Assembly: GCA_949987705.1 (NCBI GenBank) | Contig: OX465281.1 | Coordinates: 144,260,876 to 144,324,875 of the forward strand | Reading direction: 5' to 3' | DNA: 64,000 bases | Source of the DNA: Thereva unica | Lineage: Eukaryota > Arthropoda > Insecta > Diptera > Therevidae | Shown: positions 42,372 through 53,689 of the stretch, in pieces | How the letters are laid out: each line of letters begins with the position of its first letter | Numbering within the stretch: the first letter of the stretch is position 1 | The notes under the pieces: model-generated | What the model was told of the DNA's origin: nothing | Databases searched by the model: none | What the model saw: only the letters and a program-made list of their open reading frames with translations | Program-made: the position numbers and the translations under genes

Positions 42372-43434
42372 TAACAGCTACACAATTAAGTACAGAAACT
42401 TATAGATTTGTGTAGGAGAAAAAGAACAAAAAAAAAACAATGAAAAATGAAGGGCATAAGTAATAAAATAAAATAAAATAAAATAAAATAAAATAAAATA
42501 AAATAAAATAAAACAAAATAAAATAAAATAATAAAATAAAATTCAAAACTAAGCTACAAATAGAAAACTAAATTAAATAGGTGGACTCAAATCAAAAAAT
42601 TATCTACAGATATGTAAAAAAAGATTTTTACGAAAACTGGGAATGCTGCTGTTTCTCTTAATATCAATTGGTAACGTGTTCCAAAGTCTGATGGCGTGAA
42701 TAAAGAATTGCTTTTCAGTAATCCTATGGTTAAAGTTAGGGATTTGCAGGTTCAGTGTCCTTTGAGAATTCGAAAAATTCAATAATGCAAACAAGTAGTC
42801 AGGCTTATGGTACAAAAAAAGTTTCTTTAAAAAGATAATTGTACGGAAGTCAATGTACTTTTGAAGAGTACAACCCAAGACGGAATTTACATATGCAGAC
42901 GTGTGATCAAAACGTCTAAGCATGAAGCAGTAACGAATTGCTGAATTAAAAGCTACTTTTAATTTCCTCTGTGTACTGCAATCTAGCGAGCAGAAAATTT
43001 CACATCCATAGGTCAGGACAGGAATTATAAGTATTTTTACCAATAGAATACGTGTTGCAACAGGAGTGTATGGCGCGGATATGGATAATTTCCTAAGTGT
43101 CACATATATCTTAGAGATTAAACTGTTAATATGATTAGTCCATGTTAAAGTTTGATTAAAAATGATTCCAAGATTTTTAACAGAGTTATTGTAAGGAATA
43201 GGAACGCTGTTTAAATATACTTTGGGGAATGTGGACAAATCCAGTGGATTTTTATAAAAAACGATCGCGTTGGTTTTAGCTGGATTGAGATCGAGGTCAT
43301 TTTCAATGTTGATGACGTGAATTATTTTAAAGGTTCCAGTTTGAAGCCTTGCTGTTCCTGTGTTTATTTGGATCGATTGGGAGTTGGAATAATCCAATAT
43401 CTGAGTGTCAGCTAAGCAGCTTGCAAAAAATGTC
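40942..43434 (-). pseudogene. env: Env of errantivirus-like element, split by a retroposon
   Basis: The N-terminal part is at 43434-43304 (GTARLQTGTFKIIHV, an ectodomain segment typical of this Env family). The main part resumes at 42326: a furin-type RSRR site around 42207, followed by a NFIGSAWKWIAGN segment like the errantivirus cleavage/fusion region. A transmembrane helix follows at about 41156-41080 (SLGSILVILFICAAVLGFL), with a short tail ending at 40942. Removing the insert 42334-43303 and one copy of the CAATGTT duplication would bring the two parts into register. Such Env proteins belong to the insect retrovirus/baculovirus F-like fusion family; this copy cannot make one. Confidence 0.88.
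42334..43303 (-). mobile_element. Non-LTR element B, 5'-truncated insertion in env
   Basis: About 970 bp, minus strand, flanked by CAATGTT (42327-42333 and 43304-43310). It codes the C-terminal part of a CR1/Jockey-type RT (AIVFYKNPLDL, NLGIIFNQTLTWTNHI, YGCEIF, RLWNTLPIDI) ending at 42600. The 3' UTR contains a pure ATAAA array (about 42466-42545), and the element ends in a pure (ATAA)n tail at 42334-42372. Its start fuses in frame to env codons, creating a chimeric open frame that has no functional meaning. Confidence 0.9.
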
Positions 43435-43435
43435 C
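43434..43435 (-). promoter_or_regulatory. Candidate env splice acceptor
   Basis: On the minus strand, TTTCTCCTTTCTCGCTTCCAG|GAC just after the pol stop is a pyrimidine tract plus CAG. Errantivirus env is made from a spliced RNA, so this site is well placed. The donor was not identified. Confidence 0.5.
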
Positions 43436-43459
43436 TGGAAGCGAGAAAGGAGAAACATT

Positions 43460-46400
43460 TTAAGTTTTTATGTGGCTCTTGTGAACTTCTCTGCCTGATT
43501 CAGTAATTACAAGACTACTTTTGTCTTCTTTTACGATTTCTTTTTTATATCTAGGCGTGAGCTTTGTGCCATGGCGTTTATGAATTTTTACGTATATAGT
43601 TTGACCTGGGGAATAAGTTTTGGGGGTTTGCCTATGTTTGTTGTGTGTGTTAAGGTCTCGTGCCTGAATGTCTTTTAGCCTTTGAACGTTGTCCTGTCTG
43701 GCTTTTTCGTAAGTTTCAGGATTAACACGGACATTTCTTCCAAAGAATATTTCTATGGGCCTTTTTCCCGTTGTTGAATGAATTGAGTAATTGTACTCAT
43801 AGGCTGATCGGTCAAGTAATTCCTCGAACGATCTATGAATATTATCTCCCTTTCGACATCTCATTATTTCCGTCAATGTGGAATGGAATCTTTCCACTTG
43901 TCCGTTAGCAGTACTGTGATATGGTGGGGTTTTAAAGATTTTTATACCTAATTGATCTTCTACCATGAAGGTTATGGAGCTAGATTTAGAGATTTTTCGT
44001 TATCTATAACGATTGTTTGTGGGACACCAAAAGTGAAGAGGATTTGCCTTAAGGGCTCTCTTACATCCTCAACGGATCGTGATTGAAGGGGTTTTGCTTG
44101 AGCGTACTTAGAAAATTTATCGATTGCGGTGAGCACCAAATTTTTCTCGGTTATATAGATGTCTATATGTAATATTTGTCCTGGATATTCAGGGATCGGT
44201 GTTTTGCCAATTTCTGGATTAGGTGGATGTCTATCATATTTGTGCTTCATACAAGTGGTGCACTGTTTTACTACCTGTTCTATTTTTCTCATCATTTTTG
44301 GAAAATAGAATTTTTCAATGATTTGTATTTTGTTTTCTCTGGCATTCCGGTGGGCTCTTTTGTGTTCTAGGATAATTTGTTCTTCCTGTTCCGCATCTGT
44401 TATTAAGTCAGTGACTTTTGATTGTGTAAATTTAATTTTATAGTTTTGAAATGAAGGGGGTAAAAATCTTGTATCATTCCCATTATGGTTTCGGAAGTAA
44501 ATAGTCCATTTGTTATTAATGGATCGAGGTGTTTTTTGAATAATTCGATTAGATCTTCGTTGGTGTAGCTTGTACGAGTGATTACGTGTCGATGGTAAGT
44601 TGGAAAAGGTATCTCGAACTTGTAGTTATTTTCATTCCCTGTAAGAATCCATAATTGGTTTTTAAAAGCGTTGATGGGTGCTTCAACTGCTGGAATAAGA
44701 TCGTGTCCTGAGCTGTCGTCACTATGTGCCGTACCTGTCATTGAATTTATCTGCGATGAATGATTATCTTGCGGTGGTCTTGAAAGTGCGTCGGCTACGA
44801 CGTTCGTTCGACCTGGTTTGTAGGAAAGTTCATAATTGTATTCTTCGAGAATAGCTTTCCATCTTTTCATTTTCGCATTATTATTCTTGTGACTTAATGC
44901 ATAGGTAAGTGGTTGGTGGTCAGTGAATATCTTGACTTTAGATGTGCCATATAAGTAGTTCCTTAACGATGTTAGTGCCCAAATTATCGCGAGCATCTCC
45001 TTCTCGTTTGCCGCGTAACTTTCTTCTGTTTTATTAAGTGTTCTTGAAATGAAGGTTATCGGTTTGCCGTTTTGTTCTAATACCGCACCGACTGCGTATT
45101 GAGAGGCATCCGTCGTTAGGTGAAATTCTTGGCTCAGATTTGGATAAGCTAAGATTACTTCCTCGGAAGTTAGTGCGCTTTTAATTTTGGTAAATGCTTT
45201 TTTAGCATCGTCGTCTAGGAAAATTTTTTTATTTTTTGAGGCATTTTTGGGCAGACGCCCTCCTTCCCCTCTTAAAAGGTTTGTTAAGGGTTTTGCAAGT
45301 TTTGCATAATCTTTAACAAAGCGTCTGTAATATCCAGACAAACCTAGGAATGACCTGAGGTCCTTTAGTGTTTGTGGTTGTGGAAAGTTGACTATCGCGT
45401 CAAGTTTGGCTGGGTTAGTCTTGATTCCATTGGAAGAGACTATGAAACCAAGAAATTCTACTTCTTGTTTGAAAAATTCGCACTTGTCCAATTGGACTTT
45501 CATATTAGCCGAATTGAGGGTTTCGAGGATTTTGTCAATATCATTGACATGTTGGCTTTCATCATTACTGAATATAATGATATCGTCAATATAGACGAAA
45601 CAATTTTTTCCGATGTGTTCTCTTAGGATGTCGTCCAATGCTCTCTGAAAAATGGCTGGAGCATTTTTGAGTCCGAATGGCAGTCTAGTGAACTCGTACT
45701 TGCCATTATTAATCGAAAAAGCAGTTTTTTCGATGTCGGTCTCTTTTAATGGGATTTGATGAAATCCACTTTTAAGGTCTAGGACTGAGAACCATTTATT
45801 TTTGCCTAATTGCATCAACACTTCGTTGATTTCTGGGATGGGATACCGATCTGCTATTGTAATGCTGTTAAGCTTCCGATAGTCGATCACCATTCTATAT
45901 TTCTTTTCGCCTGAGGCGTCTTGTTTCTTTGGCACAATCCACACGGGTGAATTGTACGGAGATCTTGATGTTCTTATTATTCCGTCGGTCAAGAGCTTTT
46001 CTATTTCTTTTTCTATCTCACCTTTAAGGGACATAGGGTATGGATAAAACTTTGTATAGACTGGGTTGTCTGACGTTGTTCGGATCTCACCTACGACATT
46101 GGTAGTGTACGTGAGTTTCTTGTTGGGATCAAGAAATAATTCGTGATGTTTCCTTGTCAGCTCATTGATGTAGTGCTTTTGCTCTCCAGTCATGTGGTAA
46201 TCTCTGATATTGATTGAATTAACTGCTTGTGCAGTAAGCTGTTTAATCGGGATTTTTATGGATTCATTGATAACCATGAAGTCGTGTTTGGTATGGATGA
46301 CAGCGTCTAATTCTTTTTGGCTGTCATGTCCTAATATCGCGTTAAATGATAATAGTGTGGGTAAAAGGAAAAATTTAATCTTGGGTTCTTTTAAATTGAA

Positions 46401-46598
46401 GAGATTAGCAAACGTATGGTGGGTGATCTTAACTGGACCTCCTACTGAATCTGCGTAAAACCATTGTTTATTGGGGATTGGATTTTTTGCATATTTTGGT
46501 TGAATATAATTCTTATTAGAGCCGGTGTCTACTAATATTTTCATTACCTCTCCGCTATCTGTCTTACATTCGAAATATGGAAGCGAAGAGGTCTTCAT
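43460..46598 (-). pseudogene. pol: Pol of errantivirus-like element, two frameshifts
   Basis: 46598-44403: protease (KILVDTGSNKNYI), RT (VIDYRKLNSITIADRYPIP, CFVYIDDIIIFS) and RNase H (TTDASQYAVGAVL, FTDHQPLTYAL). A single-base loss near 44445 shifts the frame before the integrase zinc domain (CTTCMKHKYD). Core Asp residues are in HIDIYI and VIDNEKS. A second single-base loss near 43976 precedes GQVERFH with the catalytic Glu. All domains are present in order, so the lesions look recent. The protein would reverse transcribe and integrate the element; this copy cannot make full-length Pol. Confidence 0.9.
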
Positions 46599-48034
46599 CC
46601 TAAAAAATGAATGTCAGCTGCTATGTTATCTGTTTCATTTTCGGGAGTGTCATCGGGATATTGGTCGATGTACTCGATCAGGGTTTGGTCGTAATTATTC
46701 TCAATTTCGGAGTCTTGCTGCGCTTGCTGGTATTCTGCAAAATACTCGGGTTCTTCTTGAACTGGTGGATACTCAGGAACATCTGTTGTCAGATGATAGT
46801 TCCTTTGCATTTTCTGAGGCTGAGGTGGTCTAATATTGGAATTATCAAATGGTCCTCTCTTCCCTGCATACTTAAATGGTGCTGGCCTATTAGCATAGTT
46901 GACCATGTTCGTACGTATGCTACGATCAACATCCATTGGTTCAGGTTTGGGTAATGGTTTTGGGGCGTTAGGCCTCTGAGGAGCAAATGAATATTGTTGT
47001 CCTCGGTACTGAGGTTGTCCTTGGTATTGAGGTCTATTTGGGGTAAAGAATTGTTGTCGATTTGAGAACGGTCTATATCCAAACTTCGGAATATACGCAA
47101 GGTCTGGGTAAAATGGTTCCTGTCGACGAGGATTATGATAGTTTCTAAAGGGTGGCGTTGGTGGAGGATTATTTTGTTGTTTTCTATGGGAGACATGATA
47201 GTCATTGGCATGGTTGGCTCTGAAATTTTGGTTCTCGAGTTTGAGACAAAAATGTAGTGCTTGTGGCAGGTCTATTGGCTCCTTAATTCCCAGGAGTCTC
47301 GGTAGATCGCCATTCAAACCACGTACGAAAGTATCGAGTGCTTTATCCCTGTATGTTTCGGTTAACAATCGCATTGATTCTGTACTAATTTCCATACAAG
47401 CGATTTTGTTTAGTATTAGGGACAGATGAGAATAAACCCTTTGGTAAAATTCTTGAGTCGAAGATTTTCCTTGAATGAGAGATGTCATCTGGTACTCTAG
47501 TGTACCTAGGTCGCGTTTGTCTGCGTAGTGGATTGTGAGACAACGTGAAATTGCTTTCCAATCTAGAGGTGTGTTATACGATTCAAGCGCTATGTCTGCG
47601 CTACCTATAATTTTGTTTCTGATAACGCTGAGAATTCCGTAATACTTAGGGCTTCCTTTTGTATGTTCGTAAATCCGTAGTACTCTATCCACACTCTTCT
47701 TCCATGAAGAGAACTCGCCGGGGGTTCCTGAAAATTCTCTAAGGCAACGAACGATGTCTGGGACTTTATCTAAATCAGTCAGGCTGTTACGATACTGTGG
47801 ATCTATGGTCTGATCGGTGGCCGTTGATAATTCAGCATTGGGGTTCATAAAACTTCGCACTAAAGCTGGACCTTGTGAAACAAGAACTTGAGAGACGATG
47901 GATGAAATTAGGGATTGTAATTCAGGAGTGGTGTTAGGTAATTGATTTGCACTTGCGGTATTTGAACCTGCTTGTGGTTGGGGGGTTGATTGAGGTAATA
48001 CCGGTGGTCTAACTAAATTGTTTGGAGTCGTCAT
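46595..48034 (-). CDS. gag: Gag of errantivirus-like element
   Basis: 479 residues from ATG (MTTPNNLVRPP). The N-terminus is rich in P/Q/S/T. A capsid-like region at roughly 90-270 (LREFSGTPGEFSSWKKSVDR, TFVRGLNGDLPRLLG) matches the Gag of errantiviruses. There is no CCHC zinc knuckle; the C-terminal third is instead P/Q/R/Y-rich, as is usual in this group. Its stop overlaps the first pol ATG as ATGA, and pol lies in the -1 frame. Open throughout. Confidence 0.9.
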   Translation of the reverse strand: MTTPNNLVRPPVLPQSTPQPQAGSNTASANQLPNTTPELQSLISSIVSQVLVSQGPALVRSFMNPNAELSTATDQTIDPQYRNSLTDLDKVPDIVRCLREFSGTPGEFSSWKKSVDRVLRIYEHTKGSPKYYGILSVIRNKIIGSADIALESYNTPLDWKAISRCLTIHYADKRDLGTLEYQMTSLIQGKSSTQEFYQRVYSHLSLILNKIACMEISTESMRLLTETYRDKALDTFVRGLNGDLPRLLGIKEPIDLPQALHFCLKLENQNFRANHANDYHVSHRKQQNNPPPTPPFRNYHNPRRQEPFYPDLAYIPKFGYRPFSNRQQFFTPNRPQYQGQPQYRGQQYSFAPQRPNAPKPLPKPEPMDVDRSIRTNMVNYANRPAPFKYAGKRGPFDNSNIRPPQPQKMQRNYHLTTDVPEYPPVQEEPEYFAEYQQAQQDSEIENNYDQTLIEYIDQYPDDTPENETDNIAADIHFLG

Positions 48035-49145
48035 TTTTAAGATTTAATCGAATCGTATAAAAACAAGTAAAATAAAAACTTCAATATATATGTGTAAATA
48101 ACTTTTGAGAATTTTCCACTTTTCTTGGATATTTTAACTAATAAAGCTCGCTCGCTCAACTTTTTAAGGCGAATCCTTTATTGCCTTTATTTTATTAGTA
48201 GTAGTAGTAGTTCAATAAAGGTTTTTTCAATAAAGGAGGGAAAAAAAAATCAATAATAAAAATATATGTTCGGTAATAATAAAAAAAAATCAATGAATAA
48301 AAAATATGTTAAACAATAAAAAATCAATAATAAAATATATTCAATAATTAAAATATGTTTGATAATAAAGAAATATATTTGATAATAAAAATTAAGAAAA
48401 ATAAAACTCAAATAGGTTTCAAAAAATCTTTAATAATTTTCTCACTAAATGTCCACTTTTTATTTCGATTTATTATTTTTATCCGTAGTATTTATTTCCT
48501 TTAAAAAAATTTCCACACTGTATTCTCTGTGTAGATAGATTTAAATATAAAAAATCTTCAAATAATTTCTGCTTGAAATATATTATCCTTGATTCAAAAG
48601 GATGAGTTGCATCCTTCAAATTTATGCAATTTTATGCTTCTGCTTTTGGTTTAAGATTTATGCACTTTATATTTTATTTTTATAAATTCTTACTTTAAAT
48701 GAAATTTTTCTTCAATTATTTTCACTTTTATATTTTCTTTACTTTAAGTAAATGACTTTTAAAAATTTCTTTTCCACTTTTTTATAGTATGTAATAATAG
48801 CTTAAGAGGTAACTTACAATATTATAATATGCATTCTAGCGGACTTGGCGTACTGCGACTGCTGCAGATGATTCCCTTTTTTCCGGTTGTGGTGACTCGG
48901 GCTCCAACAAGCAATACTTCAGTGACGAGTGCTAATATTCTAAAGATTTAGCACTTCTGCTAGTTGCTGGGTTCTGGGACACAGGATGCGCTTCTTGAGG
49001 GCATTTTTTTGTAGATCTGCGCTGCTTTACAGGGCTTTAATATTTCACTAATTCACTAGTTATTTTACTCGCGACACTACTTGAGGGCCTTTTACGAATT
49101 TTAAACTTCTTAGCGAAAAGGAAAATTAACTACAAAAACTCCCGT
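48035..49145 (-). other. Leader of errantivirus-like element
   Basis: About 1.1 kb between the primer site and gag, very AT-rich, with many AATAAAAATAT-like words at 48230-48420. No gene seen. Confidence 0.6.
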
Positions 49146-49163
49146 GTCCCTGCTCGGGCGCCA
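49146..49163 (-). promoter_or_regulatory. Primer-binding site, tRNA-Lys(UUU)-type
   Basis: TGGCGCCCGAGCAGGGAC on the minus strand overlaps the LTR end by one base. It is complementary to the 3' end of tRNA-Lys(UUU) except one position that can form a G:U pair. Confidence 0.75.
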
Positions 49164-49458
49164 GTTAAAATTTTATTTTGTTAAAATATTAAAAAAAAAT
49201 ATTTTTTTATAATTTTGGAGCTTTGTCCAATCTTTATTGAGGTTCACTTAAGACTAACTACAATTAATTTCTTAAAGTAGAATAAAGCTAACTTATCCTA
49301 TTATTGTCACCTGCCCTGCCGCGTGACTACATTCCGGTTGCACCGAATCCCACGATGGCTGGATGCGCGTGTTATCTTCTAGACATGGTGTCAGCATTTT
49401 TACAGTTATTCATTTCAGGTTTTATGAAATTATGGTGACAAAAGATGATCCGTTAACT
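49163..49458 (-). repeat. 5' LTR of errantivirus-like element
   Basis: Reads AGTTAACGGATCATC ... AAAATTTTAACT on the minus strand. Confidence 0.92.
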
Positions 49459-49807
49459 TATACAAGGGAACCAAAGAGGAAATGTGGTACGATGAGGGAT
49501 TTAACAAGCTTGAGCCGAACAGCGGTCGACAGAAGATTACCATAAAGCCAAAGCTTTCGCAGTGTCCCATAAATCTTGGAAAGCATAAGTGAGACTTGAT
49601 TACAGCAAGATAATTTGGAATTAATGACAATGCCAAGATTATTAACACGCTCAAGAATAGGGAGGGGAATACCATTAAGTAGAACAGGTGGAATGCTGTC
49701 AGGGGACTGAAAACGACGGCTAAGCAGAAGTACTTGAGATTTTTTAGGATTTAGTTTAAGGAAGTTGATAGAACTATATTCACTTATTTGGGATAAGGAA
49801 CTATTAA

Positions 49808-50721
49808 GGGGTATTCTAGTGTAGAAGCATGAATTTGAGGTGTTTTTTCAACTGCTGTAAATAAAAAACTAAAAATATTTTTACCATCCATTTTTTCACA
49901 AGATATTTATTCATGTTTAAAGAATACATAAAAAATAAAAAAAAGTCAAAAAATTAAAAACTGTAAATTTTATAGGTTGTTGAAGTAGGGTGTAAAAAAA
50001 AATGGCGCGCCAAGTTTGCCACGATTCCAACCCTTCTGATGATCTGACCAAAATAAAAAAAACATATTATTAATTTAGATGAATGCTGCTATCGTACTAA
50101 CTAAGAAAAAGTGGCATTTTTTTTTGGCTAAATTCCGGCTGTCCGAAAAAAAATTGTTTTTTGGCCTATTTTTTTGACTTTTCGGAATTTTTTAAAAATA
50201 GTAAAAAACATTATTTTGTTATAATAATAGTTCATACGATAAAGACATGTATTGAGAACACTCACTGAAAATTTGAAGTAAATCGGTCAAGTAGAACTTG
50301 AGAAATCATGGCAAACTTTTTGAAAAATGTAGTTTCGAGATAAACACATCTAAAGTTTAGGGTAAAATTACACCGGTTTTGAACCATAAAATGACATTTT
50401 ATACTTACGTCCATTTAATCCGCGATTCCTGCTCCATACATTGGGCCTTCTTCTACTTCAAAAAAAGCATTTTCCAAACAACAACAAACCCTTTTAAGGA
50501 CATATTCTTGATAGGTTGAGCTTTGAAAATATCAAAAAAAATTTTTTTTTTTTTTTTTTTTTTTCAAATTTCTACACTAGAATACCCCTACTAAAATGAC
50601 TATATCTCTGAAAATAATTAAAATTTTAACAAGCCCTTTTAAGGACATATTCTTGAAAGGTTAAGCTTTGAAAATATAAAAAAAAAGGGATTTTTTCAAA
50701 TTTCTACACTGGAATACCCCC
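49808..50721. mobile_element. Non-autonomous DNA element with TTAA target duplication
   Basis: TTAA at 49804-49807 and 50722-50725. Ends GGGGTATTCTAGTGTAGAA and, inverted, GGGGGTATTCCAGTGTAGAA. Removing it restores the RT frame of element A. No transposase. TTAA targets suggest a piggyBac-type mobiliser, but the GGGG ends are not the usual CCC, so the family is uncertain. The right end is partly duplicated (about 50486-50583 and 50630-50721). Confidence 0.8.
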
Positions 50722-50731
50722 TTAAGTTGAG

Positions 50732-52853
50732 AAATACAGGATTCAATCTGATTCGGAGGACATGAGGTGTATAGTTGGAGATCATCAGCATACAGGTGGA
50801 AGGAGCAGTGACGGATTATAGAGGGAAGGTCATTAATGTACAGAGAGAAAAGGAGAGGGCCAAGAATTGAGCCTTGCGGTACTCCCAAGGGCACGGGGAG
50901 GAAAGAGGATAAAGAACTATTATGGCGAACACATTGAAGCCTATTGGTAAGAAGGGAAGAGATTAGCCGAGTAGCAGAAGATGAAAAGTGGTAGCGCTGA
51001 CTAAGTTTGGAAAGTAAAACTGAGTGCACCACAGAATCGAAAGCCGTAGAAAAATCAAGAAGGACCAATATCGCAAAGTCACCCAGGTCGAGCGCAGAAC
51101 GCAGATCAGTAGTCACCTTTAAAACAGCAGTCTCACAGCTGTGGGATTTACGGAAACCAGATTGGAATTTACAAAGGATGTTATTGGTTTCAAGATAAGG
51201 GAGGACTTGCATAAAGAGAGTTTTCTCAAAGGCCTTAGCAAGAAATGGAAGAATGCTGATAGGACGAAAATCGGCTAAGTCCGAGGGTGACGACTTTCTT
51301 GGTAAGGGAATCACTATGGCTTTTTTCCAGACCGAAGGAACTTGGGATGTGGTCAGGCAGTAATTGAATATATGCGTGATAGTTTGAACAATTAAAGGGG
51401 AGAGGAGTTTAAGAAAACGGGGGGAAATTTCATCATAGCCTATGCAATTAGAGGAAATGGAAAACAAAATTTTAAGAACATCCGATGCGCTAATACAACG
51501 GAAGATGAAACCATCAGAACTAAGTGAATCCAATGAAAACGAATTAGGATTATAGGAGGATGAAGGATTAGAAGCAGATTGAATAAAGGATGCGTTGAGA
51601 ACGTTTACATCCATATCAAAAGGGATAGACGTAGGAGAATGAATGCCAAGCGAACGAATATTAGACCAGAGTTGTTTAGGATTTAGAGTAGGATCAAGTT
51701 TGCGGGAATAGAACTCACGTTTGGCAGACTTAACCTTAACATTGATGAGGTTACGAAGCTGTTTATAATAAGTAAGGTAACTACGCACCCGCAAATACAG
51801 GATTCAATCTGATTCGGAGGACATGAGGTGTATAGTTGGAGATCATCAGCATACAGGTGGAAGGAGCAGTGAGGGATTATAGAGGGAAGGTCATTAATGT
51901 ACAGAGAGAAAAGGAGAGGGCCAAGAATTGAGCCTTGCGGTACTCCCAAGGGCACGGGGAGGAAAGAGGATAAAGAACTATTATGGCGAACACATTGAAG
52001 CCTATTGGTAAGAAGGGAAGAGATTAGCCGAGTAGCAGAAGATGAAAAGTGGTAGCGCTGACTAAGTTTGGAAAGTAAAACTGAGTGCACCACAGAATCG
52101 AAAGCCTTAGAAAAATCAAGAAGGACCAATATCGCAAAGTCACCCAGGTCGAGCGCAGAACGCAGATCAGTAGTCACCTTTAAAACAGCAGTCTCACAGC
52201 TGTGGGATTTACGGAAACCAGATTGGAATTTACAAAGGAAGTTATTGGTTTCAAGATAAGGGAGGACTTGCATAAAGAGAGTTTTCTCAAAGGCCTTAGC
52301 AAGAAATGGAAGAATGCTGATAGGACGAAAATCGGCTAAGTCCGAGGGTGACGACTTTTTTGGTAAGGGAATCACTATGGCTTTTTTCCAGACCGAAGGA
52401 ACTTGGGATGTGATCAGGCAGTAATTGAATATATGCGTGATAGTTTGAACAATTAAAGGGGAGAGGAGTTTAAGAAAACGGGGGGAAATGTCATCATAGC
52501 CTATGCAATTAGAGGAAATGGAAAACAAAATTTTAAGAACATCCGATGCGCTAATACAACGGAAGATGAAACCATCAGAACTAAGTGAATCCAATGAAAA
52601 CGAATTAGGATTATAGGAGGATGAAGGATTAGAAGCAGATTGAATAAAGGATGCGTTGAGAACGTTTACATCCATATCAAAAGGGATAGACGTAGGAGAA
52701 TGAATGGCAAGCGAACGAATATTAGACCAGAGTTGTTTAGGATTTAGAGTAGGATCAAGTTTGCGGGAATAGAACTCACGTTTGGCAGACTTAACCTTAA
52801 CATTGATGAGGTTACGAAGCTGTTTATAATAAGTAAGGTAACTACGCACCCTA
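50732..52853 (-). repeat. 1061-bp tandem duplication inside element A
   Basis: 50732-51792 and 51793-52853 are head-to-tail copies of the same RT segment, with about seven single-base differences, all of which change an amino acid. One copy has FSTAFD where the other keeps the RT motif FSKAFD. Confidence 0.92.
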
Positions 52854-53085
52854 GTTCTGCGATATCGCCTATACATGAACTCACGCTGAACTATTAAGTC
52901 GCTGATTTCACGAGAAAACCAAGGATTTGGTAACGACGATCTGCGCCTTCTTGTGACTAAGGGAACGCAATGATCGTAAAGAGATAAGATAAAAGAGTTC
53001 AAGATATTGACTTTTGAGTCAACACAGGTTGTATTATAGATAATACTCCAAGGGAAGGAGGAGACTAATTTATAACCAAAACACT

Positions 53086-53689
53086 AAAATTTAGCAGTTT
53101 TTAAGTTTTTTTTAGGTACAGATAAAAATTTCATATTGTAACCGCTGAAAGCCAATATTATGACGAACAGCCTTTATTTTCATAACAATAGCTAATGTTT
53201 TGTTTATCTGATTCCACTATATGTTATTTTTCAGTCATTTTAGTTAAAGCCTTCCATACTTTTACTTTTATCGTTGGCATGCGCATTGCTTCCCTTATCC
53301 TGAACCGCCACTGTGAGGAAAATGCAAATTTTGATACCCACCTCCAATAGCTATGTGTAATATGTCGTTGGATAGGTATTTTTTAGCTGAATATAAGTTA
53401 CCATGGCCCCTAGTTCGAAATCTTTGTCCGTTTTGAGTAATACGGTCAGAACTGTACAAAGATAGAGTTTTAAATATCACCATGTATGTTTGTAACCTAT
53501 AACCTTTTCCATGAGTAAGCCACCAATGGACACTTTAGGAGTTATATGTCGCCAAACTCCAAATTTTTGATTCTCTTAACAAAAATGTCAACTTCACCTA
53601 CCTCTTTGTCCGAAAAATAAGTAGCTGAAGTTAGGAAGATAGAACCATTAATTTTACCATCGTAGATAGGTGGAGGAATACTGTGTTCA
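53086..53689. other. Uncharacterised stretch
   Basis: Nothing recognised. A 62-codon frame at 53295-53483 (minus) has no motif and no supporting splice context that I can defend. Confidence 0.35.

Larger units (their letters stand above)
40607..49458 (-). mobile_element. Errantivirus-like Ty3/Gypsy element, env disrupted
   Basis: LTRs 40607-40901 and 49163-49458 (295/296 bp; one A-run difference and one substitution noticed). Ends are AGTTAAC...TTAACT and the 4-bp target duplication is TATA (40603-40606 and 49459-49462), as in insect errantiviruses. Gag, pol and env lie on the minus strand. Two pol frameshifts and a retroposon in env make it defective, although the LTRs are young. Confidence 0.92.
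49463..53085 (-). pseudogene. Non-LTR element A, main RT part
   Basis: Minus strand: a linker (SLYDHCVPLVTRRRR) then RT with FRPISILPFLAK, FRKSHSCETA, LLDFSKAFD, GVPQGSILGPLLF and LYADDLQLY, continuing into the thumb region (LNPKKSQVLLLSRRF) at 49800-49463, and past the errantivirus to 40606-40190. It is 5'-truncated near 53085; the endonuclease is absent. It is damaged by a 1061-bp tandem duplication and by a TTAA element at 49808-50721. This fits CR1/Jockey-type ORF2. The protein would have driven target-primed reverse transcription. Confidence 0.88.

Noticed and set aside
42600..43397. Single 265-codon minus-strand gene
   Set aside because: It is a chimera: the first ~30 codons are env and the rest is a truncated retroposon, joined by insertion.
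45372..45626. Plus-strand frames opposite errantivirus pol
   Set aside because: Shadows of the RT coding strand.
53295..53483. 62-codon minus-strand frame considered as a host exon
   Set aside because: No domain and no convincing splice sites on both sides.
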